This document shows, piece after piece, positions 1-5,157 of a stretch of DNA of 5,157 bases. The notes below the pieces were generated by a model, which worked only from the letters and a program-made list of their open reading frames with translations, searched no databases and was not told where the DNA came from. How positions within the stretch are numbered: the first letter of the stretch is position 1; each line of letters starts with the position of its first letter. The position numbers were made by a program, and so were the translations under genes. This DNA is from Lonsdalea quercina subsp. quercina. GTDB lineage: Bacteria; Pseudomonadota; Gammaproteobacteria; Enterobacterales; Enterobacteriaceae. The stretch covers positions 102,376 to 107,532 of the forward strand of contig NZ_JIBO01000007.1 of assembly GCF_000688655.1 (NCBI RefSeq). Reading direction: 5' to 3'.

Positions 1-1001
1 CGCTGGCCGTGCTGGCGATGGCGCTGGGTATCGCCTTCGGCGCGGTCAAACTGTTCGATGTCTCCTTTGCTCTCGGCGCCTTCTTCGCCGGCGTCGTACT
101 GAACGAATCCGAGCTAAGTCAGCGCGCCGCCCACGACACCCTGCCCTTGCGGGACGCCTTTGCCGTGCTGTTCTTCGTCTCCGTCGGCATGCTGTTCGAC
201 CCGATGATCCTGATTAACGAACCGCTTGCCGTCCTGTGTACGCTCCTAATCGTCGTCTTCGGCAAATCGCTGGCAGCCTTCGCCATTGTCAGGCTGTTCG
301 GTCACTCCAAACGCACGGCGCTGACCATTTCCGTTAGCCTCGCGCAAATCGGCGAGTTCGCCTTTATTCTCGCGGGGCTGGGGATCTACCTCGGGCTGCT
401 CACCGAAGACGGCCGCCACCTGGTGCTGGCCGGGGCTATTCTGTCCATCATGCTCAACCCGCTCTTGTTCTCGCTGCTGGAGCGCTATCTGGCCAAGAAC
501 GAGACCATCGAAGAACAGATTGTGGAAGAGGCCATCGAGGAGGAAAAACAGATCCCGGTGGACCTGTGCGACCACGCCTGCCTGGTGGGTTATGGCCGCG
601 TCGGCAGCCTAATCGGCGCTCAGTTGCATGAGTCAGGCATACCGATGGTGGTGATTGAAACCTCCCGCGCGCGCGTCGACGCCCTGCGCGAACAGGGCAT
701 CAAAGCCGTATTGGGCAACGCCACCAAGCCCGAGATTATGGACATCGCCCGTCTCGACTGCGCACGCTGGCTGCTGCTGACCATTCCCAACGGCTATGAG
801 GCCGGAGAAATCGTCGCGACCGCTCGCGCCCGCCGTCCGGATCTCGAGATCATCGCGCGCGCGCACTACGACGACGAAGTCAGCTATATCGCCGAACACG
901 GCGCCGATCATGTGGTGATGGGAGAAAGGGAAATCGCAGACACCATGATTACCATGCTGAACATCACCCCGGATGTGCCCGCGAGGGAATGCCCGATTTA
1001 A
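1..1001 (+). CDS. ybaL: YbaL/RosB-type Kef family cation:proton antiporter, 3' part (5' end outside window)
   Basis: Inner-membrane monovalent cation:proton antiporter of the CPA2/Kef family. The frame is open from the first full codon at base 3 to the TAA at 999-1001, so about 332 residues are seen; E. coli YbaL has about 558, so roughly the first 40% is missing. Counting from the GTG at 9 (an internal codon, not a start), hydrophobic segments lie near 1-30, 50-66, 72-97, 105-131 and 138-157, and include the Kef-like AQIGEFAFIL motif at 112-121. An acidic cytoplasmic linker (about 162-182) leads to a TrkA-N/RCK Rossmann domain with the nucleotide-binding GYGRVG at 194-199 and an acidic residue (E217) at the end of the second strand. 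The Yersinia enterocolitica homologue RosB is linked to resistance to cationic antimicrobial peptides and, with RosA, to temperature-induced responses; that role here is inference. The gene converges on hemH. No frameshift is visible. Identity is confident; the transported ion is not shown by the sequence. Confidence 0.93.
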   Translation, partial: LAVLAMALGIAFGAVKLFDVSFALGAFFAGVVLNESELSQRAAHDTLPLRDAFAVLFFVSVGMLFDPMILINEPLAVLCTLLIVVFGKSLAAFAIVRLFGHSKRTALTISVSLAQIGEFAFILAGLGIYLGLLTEDGRHLVLAGAILSIMLNPLLFSLLERYLAKNETIEEQIVEEAIEEEKQIPVDLCDHACLVGYGRVGSLIGAQLHESGIPMVVIETSRARVDALREQGIKAVLGNATKPEIMDIARLDCARWLLLTIPNGYEAGEIVATARARRPDLEIIARAHYDDEVSYIAEHGADHVVMGEREIADTMITMLNITPDVPARECPI

Positions 1002-1014
1002 CGGACGGGATTTA

Positions 1015-1032
1015 GGCGTGGTAGCCCACGCC
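1015..1032 (+). repeat. GC-rich hairpin just after ybaL
   Basis: A perfect 7-bp inverted repeat, GGCGTGG (1015-1021) and CCACGCC (1026-1032), encloses the 4-base loop TAGC. It begins 13 bases after the ybaL stop and lies before the main terminator. It has no T-tract, so it is not a classical intrinsic terminator. It may protect the ybaL mRNA 3' end or help RNA polymerase pause; this role is inference. It does not match the REP or ERIC consensus as I know them. Confidence 0.55.
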
Positions 1033-1048
1033 GACGCGGGCAGAGAGT

Positions 1049-1081
1049 AAAAAAAATGCCAGACTCAGTCTGGCATTTTTT
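1049..1081. terminator. Bidirectional intrinsic terminator between convergent ybaL and hemH
   Basis: Eight A (1049-1056), stem arm TGCCAGACT (1057-1065), a single central C (1066), arm AGTCTGGCA (1067-1075) and six T (1076-1081). In practice the two or so innermost pairs would open to make the loop. The A and T tracts let it work on both strands: for ybaL reading rightward (48 bases after its stop) and for hemH reading leftward (20 bases after its stop). It closely resembles the adk terminator at 2262-2291. Confidence 0.92.
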
Positions 1082-1100
1082 ATGTCCGTCTCACGAAGCC

Positions 1101-2072
1101 CTATTCCACGTCATCTGAAGCACTGACCAGCTGAGCTAACAGGTCGATATGCAACGGGTCGTCGTTAAGCGCAGGAATATAGTTAAACCGCTCGCCCCCC
1201 GCATGCAGGAAGATCTCCCGGTTTTCTCCCTGAATTTCCTCCAGCGTCTCCAGACAGTCGGAGGCGAATCCGGGACACATGATTTGAATATCCTTCACGC
1301 CCTGAGCGCCCAATGCCTGCATGGTTTCATCCGTATACGGCGTCAGCCAAGGTTCGCGTCCGAAACGCGACTGGAAGGTCATCATCACCTGGTCCTGAGG
1401 TAATCCCAGCGCTGCCGTCAGCGCCGCCGTCGTGGCGGCGCAGCGTAGCGGATAGTCATCGCCCTCATTAGCATAGCGCTGAGGAATACCGTGGAATGAC
1501 ATGACCAACCGTTCGGGCACGCCATGCTCGGCAAACGAGGTTTCTACGCTGTGCTTCAGCGCCGCGATATAAGCGGGATGTTCGGCGTAGTCACGGATAA
1601 AGCGGATGCCCGGCATCCGGCGAGTCGACTTCATAAGGTTAGCGAGGCCATCCCACACCGCGGCCGTCGTGGAACAGGAGTATTGCGGGTACAGCGGCAG
1701 GACGGTCAGAGACGTCACCCCCTGCGCCATCAGGCTATCCAGCGCCGAACGCAGACTGGGAGTACCGTAACTCATCCCCAGCGCCACCGGCGTGCCGGAC
1801 AGGCGCTCAGCCAACGCTTTTTCCTGACGGCGGCTGAAGACTAAAAGCGGCGATCCGCCCTCCATCCATACGGACTGATACAGTTTGGCCACACGCGGCG
1901 AGCGGAACGGCAGGATAGCACCGCGCAGGATTAGCGCCCACAGCAAGGGATTCACATCGACAACGCGCCTGTCGCTGAGGAATTCGGCCAGATAGCGCTT
2001 CACCGCCTGGGGGGTGGGCGCATCAGGCGTGCCCAAATTAACCAACAGCACGCCGCGTTTTTCTTCTTTCAT
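1101..2072 (-). CDS. hemH: Ferrochelatase (protohaem ferro-lyase)
   Basis: Inserts ferrous iron into protoporphyrin IX to make protohaem, the last step of haem synthesis; acts in the cytoplasm or at the inner-membrane face. The chosen start gives 323 residues, against 320 in E. coli. Signatures seen are [10 protein letters not shown] near 12-21, FLSDRRVVD at 31-39, VWMEGGSPL at 68-76, ALGMSYG at 97-103, LPLYPQYS at 125-132, SFHGIPQRY at 192-200 with the catalytic His194, [13 protein letters not shown] at 231-243, and [15 protein letters not shown] at 266-280 with the second active-site acid Glu275. The ATG at 2072 is preferred over the in-frame ATG at 2087 because GAGGA (2081-2085) lies 8 bases upstream and because the N-terminus then aligns without a gap to E. 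coli HemH. The later start would leave no good ribosome binding site for 2087. The upstream adk terminator implies its own promoter. Family assignment is secure. Confidence 0.97.
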   Translation of the reverse strand: MKEEKRGVLLVNLGTPDAPTPQAVKRYLAEFLSDRRVVDVNPLLWALILRGAILPFRSPRVAKLYQSVWMEGGSPLLVFSRRQEKALAERLSGTPVALGMSYGTPSLRSALDSLMAQGVTSLTVLPLYPQYSCSTTAAVWDGLANLMKSTRRMPGIRFIRDYAEHPAYIAALKHSVETSFAEHGVPERLVMSFHGIPQRYANEGDDYPLRCAATTAALTAALGLPQDQVMMTFQSRFGREPWLTPYTDETMQALGAQGVKDIQIMCPGFASDCLETLEEIQGENREIFLHAGGERFNYIPALNDDPLHIDLLAQLVSASDDVE

Positions 2073-2080
2073 TGATGCTT

Positions 2081-2085
2081 TCCTC
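2081..2085 (-). promoter_or_regulatory. hemH ribosome binding site, decides the start
   Basis: On the minus strand GAGGA stands 8 bases before the ATG at 2072-2070. The alternative ATG at 2087-2085 overlaps this site and has only GC-rich sequence without a Shine-Dalgarno core upstream, so the five-residue longer form is unlikely. Confidence 0.75.
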
Positions 2086-2134
2086 ATTCCGACGGCGGCC
2101 TAAAGTTCCGCCATTCATTCTGGATCAGGCGCTT

Positions 2135-2140
2135 ATTGTA
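2135..2140 (-). promoter_or_regulatory. Candidate -10 element for hemH
   Basis: On the minus strand TACAAT (5 of 6 matches to TATAAT) lies about 63 bases before the hemH start and downstream of the adk terminator, where a hemH promoter is needed. No good -35 hexamer is found at 16-18 bases; the sequences there are CATTAC, CCATTA and GCCATT. If real, it would be a weak or activator-dependent promoter. E. coli hemH is known to be OxyR-responsive, but I could not see a convincing OxyR site here. Confidence 0.3.
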
Positions 2141-2261
2141 GCTAAAAAACCAGTCTGTAATGGCACCGGTAGCGAGGTTCGTGCCGATATCAGCAATCGC
2201 CGGAAGCAATGCCGACAAAATGGACGCCGCAGCCCAAGGGCCAACAGCTAACGACAGACGT

Positions 2262-2291
2262 AAAAAATGCCAGAGCAAGTCTGGCATTTTT
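2262..2291 (-). terminator. adk intrinsic terminator
   Basis: Read on the minus strand: five A, stem TGCCAGA (2286-2280), loop CTTGC (2279-2275), stem TCTGGCA (2274-2268), then six T (2267-2262). It lies about 35 bases after the adk stop and should separate adk from hemH. A shorter 5-bp hairpin, TCGCC/GGCGA (2304-2319), sits between the adk stop and this terminator. The A-tract on the other side could also stop plus-strand transcription, but no plus-strand gene enters it. Confidence 0.85.
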
Positions 2292-2325
2292 ATCTTTTCA
2301 TCATCGCCTTTGCGGGCGAGCGCTC

Positions 2326-3012
<687 letters not shown>

Positions 3013-3016
3013 CTAA

Positions 3017-3045
3017 ACCATACCATTCCGTCTCGCCATCCTCAA
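3017..3045 (-). promoter_or_regulatory. Sigma70 promoter of adk
   Basis: On the minus strand: -35 TTGAGG (3045-3040), a 17-base spacer, and -10 TATGGT (3022-3017) preceded by TGG, an extended -10. Each hexamer matches 4 of 6 consensus bases, and the spacing is ideal. Transcription would start near 3010, giving a leader of about 40 bases that is rich in T and ends with the GAGGGG ribosome binding site. It lies after the htpG terminator, so adk can be expressed without read-through from htpG. Confidence 0.75.
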
Positions 3046-3101
3046 GGAACTGGCTCGGTTCAGCCATCATCCTGACGGAAATAAACGGCGGTCGCGCCTG
3101 C

Positions 3102-3127
3102 AAAAAAAAGCCCCGGAGAACCGGGGC
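3102..3127 (-). terminator. htpG intrinsic terminator
   Basis: Minus strand: perfect GC-only 7-bp stem GCCCCGG (3127-3121) / CCGGGGC (3116-3110) with tetraloop TTCT, directly followed by eight T (3109-3102). It starts 15 bases after the htpG stop. This is a textbook strong Rho-independent terminator and isolates the heat-shock unit from adk. Confidence 0.95.
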
Positions 3128-3142
3128 GGGAAAGAAAAGAGA

Positions 3143-5032
3143 TTATGCCGTCAGCAGCTGATTCATACGACGGATGAACTGGTTAGGATCTTCTAGCGTG
3201 CCGCGTTCAGCAAACAGCGCCTGATCCAACAGCAGCTCAACCCACTCGCCGAACTGGGCGTCATCAGTGGTGTCGGAAGCGCGTTTGACCAGCGCATGAT
3301 CCGGATTCAGTTCGAAGATGTATTTCACTTCCGGGGCCTGTTGGCCGGCGGCGGCAAACAGCTTCGCCATCTGCGTTCCCATTTCGTCAGCCCCGGTAGT
3401 GACGATAGCCGGGGTATCGGTCAGACGATGCGTCAGACGCACCTCTTTCACGCGATCGCCCAGCAGCGTTTTCACGCGGTCGACGAACGGCTCCAGCGCT
3501 TTTTCCGCTTCTTTCTGGCTTTCGTCGGCATCATCCGCCAGCTTGTCCAACGCTTCATCGGCCTTGCTGACGGACTGGAAGGATTTACCGTCGAACTCGG
3601 TCAGGTAGCTCATCATCCATTCGTCGATGCGATCGGACAGCAGCAACACTTCAATGCCTTTCTTGCGGAACAGTTCCAGATGTGGACTGCTCTTGGCGGC
3701 GGCGTAGCTGTCGGCGGTGATGTAATAGATCTTGTCCTGACCTTCAACCATACGGCTGACATAGTCTTCCAGCGAGACGGTCTGCGCCGCGCTATCGGTA
3801 TGGGTAGAGGCAAAGCGCAGCAGTTTAGCGATAGTTTCTCGGTTGCCGCCATCTTCCGCCGGCCCCTCTTTCAGGACCTGACCGAACTGCTGCCAAACCG
3901 TCTGATATTTTTCGCTGTCGGTTTTCGCCAGATGTTCCAGCATTTGCAATACGCGTTTGGTCAGCGCGGTACGCAGGCTGTGAGTGACGCGGTTGTCTTG
4001 CAGGATCTCACGCGATACGTTCAGCGGCAGATCGTTGGAGTCAATGAGACCGCGTACGAAGCGCAGGTAGTTCGGCATAAACTGTTCCGCATCGTCCATG
4101 ATGAACACGCGCTGAACGTAGAGTTTCAGACCGTGCTTATGGTCGCGGTTCCACATATCCCATGGCGCCTGAGAAGGGATGTACAGCAGGCTGGTGTACT
4201 CCTGCTTCCCTTCCACGCGGTTGTGGCTCCAGGTCAGTGGGTCGGCGAAGTCGTGAGAGATATGTTTATAGAACTCGACATACTCTTCGTCGCTGATGTC
4301 GGATTTATTACGCGTCCACAGCGCCTGCGCCTTGTTGATCTTTTCCCAGGAAACGGTTTTTTCCCCGCCCTCTTCTTCGCTTTCCGTTTCGGTCTGAATT
4401 TCTACCGGCAGGGCGATGTGGTCGGAGTATTTGCTGATGATGGAGCGTACACGCCACGTATCGAGGAATTCGTCTTCGCCTTCACGCAGGTGCAGCGTAA
4501 TTTCAGTACCGCGTTCCGGCTTGTCGATGTCGGCAATGGTGTAGTCGCCTTCGCCGGCAGACTCCCAGAAAACGCCCTGATCGGCGCTGGCGCCAGCGGC
4601 GCGAGTACGCACGGTGACTTTATCCGCGACGATAAACGCGGAGTAAAAGCCCACGCCGAACTGGCCGATCAGCTGGCTGTCTTTTACCTGATCGGAACCC
4701 AGTGATTCCAGAAATGCTTTGGTGCCGGATTTGGCGATAGTACCAAGATTTTCAATCACGTCTTCGCGAGACATCCCGATACCGTTATCGGAGATGGTCA
4801 GCGTGCGCTTTTCTTTGTCGGTGGAGACGCGTACACGCAGGTCCCCGTCGCCTTCATATAAATCAGGCGTCGACAGCGCGCGAAAACGCAGTTTATCCGC
4901 CGCGTCAGACGCATTGGAGATCAATTCACGCAGGAACACTTCCTTATTGGAATACAGTGAATGGATCATCAGGTGCAGTAATTGCTTCACTTCAGACTGG
5001 AAGCCGCGGGTCTCTTGGCCTTTCATACTCAT
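3143..5032 (-). CDS. htpG: Bacterial Hsp90 chaperone HtpG
   Basis: ATP-dependent cytosolic chaperone that works as a dimer and cooperates with DnaK in remodelling client proteins. It has 629 residues; E. coli HtpG has 624. The N-terminal GHKL ATPase domain (about 1-215) shows [12 protein letters not shown] at 33-44 (E36 and N40 of the N-box), DNGIGM at 82-87, GTIAKSG at 97-103 and the lid-region GQFGVGFYS at 123-131. A short acidic linker at about 214-224 replaces the long charged linker of eukaryotic Hsp90. The middle domain (about 230-500) has the conserved [10 protein letters not shown] at 336-345 with the catalytic-loop arginine R341. The C-terminal dimerisation domain follows (about 510-629) and ends without a MEEVD tail. 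The ATG at 5032 is chosen because GAGGT at 5041-5045 is 8 bases upstream; a second in-frame ATG at 5026 matches the E. coli N-terminus MKGQET but has poor ribosome binding sequence at the right distance. A sigma32 promoter precedes it and a strong terminator follows it. No defects are seen. Confidence 0.99.
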   Translation of the reverse strand: MSMKGQETRGFQSEVKQLLHLMIHSLYSNKEVFLRELISNASDAADKLRFRALSTPDLYEGDGDLRVRVSTDKEKRTLTISDNGIGMSREDVIENLGTIAKSGTKAFLESLGSDQVKDSQLIGQFGVGFYSAFIVADKVTVRTRAAGASADQGVFWESAGEGDYTIADIDKPERGTEITLHLREGEDEFLDTWRVRSIISKYSDHIALPVEIQTETESEEEGGEKTVSWEKINKAQALWTRNKSDISDEEYVEFYKHISHDFADPLTWSHNRVEGKQEYTSLLYIPSQAPWDMWNRDHKHGLKLYVQRVFIMDDAEQFMPNYLRFVRGLIDSNDLPLNVSREILQDNRVTHSLRTALTKRVLQMLEHLAKTDSEKYQTVWQQFGQVLKEGPAEDGGNRETIAKLLRFASTHTDSAAQTVSLEDYVSRMVEGQDKIYYITADSYAAAKSSPHLELFRKKGIEVLLLSDRIDEWMMSYLTEFDGKSFQSVSKADEALDKLADDADESQKEAEKALEPFVDRVKTLLGDRVKEVRLTHRLTDTPAIVTTGADEMGTQMAKLFAAAGQQAPEVKYIFELNPDHALVKRASDTTDDAQFGEWVELLLDQALFAERGTLEDPNQFIRRMNQLLTA

Positions 5033-5040
5033 TATGACTT

Positions 5041-5045
5041 ACCTC
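5041..5045 (-). promoter_or_regulatory. htpG ribosome binding site, decides the start
   Basis: GAGGT on the minus strand lies 8 bases before the ATG at 5032 and 14 before the ATG at 5026. The spacing favours the upstream ATG, so the protein begins with a Met-Ser extension relative to E. coli HtpG. Confidence 0.7.
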
Positions 5046-5088
5046 AAAACGTGTTTTATTCAGGCTGTTTTATTGTCAGATAAGCTAC

Positions 5089-5116
5089 AGGTGGGGTCAG
5101 GTGCCGAGATTTCAAG
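5089..5116 (-). promoter_or_regulatory. Sigma32 (RpoH) heat-shock promoter of htpG
   Basis: Minus strand: -35 CTTGAAA (5116-5110), a perfect match to the sigma32 consensus; 13-base spacer (5109-5097); -10 CCCCACCT (5096-5089), matching CCCCATNT at all but one defined base. The spacing is in the normal 11-16 range. Transcription should begin near 5082, leaving a leader of about 50 bases before htpG. E. coli htpG is a known RpoH regulon member. The rest of 5117-5157 shows no gene or further site I can support. Confidence 0.9.
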
Positions 5117-5157
5117 TGGGACTGATAGCGCTCGCGGGCGAAAAACGAGGAATAAAG

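Noticed and set aside
246..911. Minus-strand frames of 109 and 92 codons within ybaL
   Set aside because: They are antisense to a well-matched antiporter gene and have low-complexity, Gln/Asp-rich shadow-like products.
2073..2087. Five-codon longer hemH starting at the ATG at 2087
   Set aside because: It lacks a Shine-Dalgarno sequence at the right distance, would place the GAGGA site inside the coding region, and adds residues not found in E. coli HemH.
3296..4705. 469-codon open frame on the plus strand, antisense to htpG
   Set aside because: It lies entirely within htpG, whose protein matches Hsp90 along its full length. Long antisense frames are common opposite GC-rich, strongly biased genes. 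Its product has no recognisable motif and no evident ribosome binding site was found.

Overview
This window is a housekeeping segment of an enterobacterial chromosome. HtpG, Adk and HemH are close to the E. coli K-12 proteins as I remember them, and adk has exactly the E. coli length of 214 codons. The htpG-adk-hemH order with ybaL nearby is the conserved Enterobacterales arrangement. Small differences, such as the two-residue HtpG N-terminal extension, the diverged HemH N-terminus and the lack of gsk or aes between hemH and ybaL, suggest a non-Escherichia member such as the Pectobacteriaceae, Yersiniaceae or Hafniaceae. I cannot name the genus from sequence reading alone.

Layout from left to right. 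Bases 1-1001 (+) hold the 3' part of ybaL, a Kef/CPA2-type cation:proton antiporter with a C-terminal TrkA-N domain; its 5' part lies outside the window. Bases 1002-1100 carry a GC-rich hairpin and then an A-tract/stem/T-tract terminator that serves both ybaL and the convergent hemH. hemH (-), encoding ferrochelatase, runs from 2072 down to 1101. Bases 2073-2325 separate hemH from adk and contain the adk terminator, a weak candidate hemH promoter and a doubtful 67-codon ORF. adk (-), adenylate kinase, runs from 2970 to 2326 behind a recognisable sigma70 promoter. A strong terminator at 3102-3127 separates it from htpG (-, 5032 to 3143), the bacterial Hsp90, which has a very good sigma32 heat-shock promoter at 5089-5116.

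The three minus-strand genes point the same way, but the terminators after htpG and after adk indicate three mostly independent transcription units rather than one operon. They are functionally unrelated: heat-shock protein folding, adenine nucleotide balance and the last step of haem synthesis. ybaL encodes an inner-membrane ion transporter.

I found no mobile element, CRISPR array, tRNA, rRNA or convincing new system. The most interesting points are modest: near-identical terminator hairpins on both sides of hemH, the direct hemH/ybaL convergence without gsk, the clear sigma32 promoter, and the unexplained coding-like stretch between adk and hemH.
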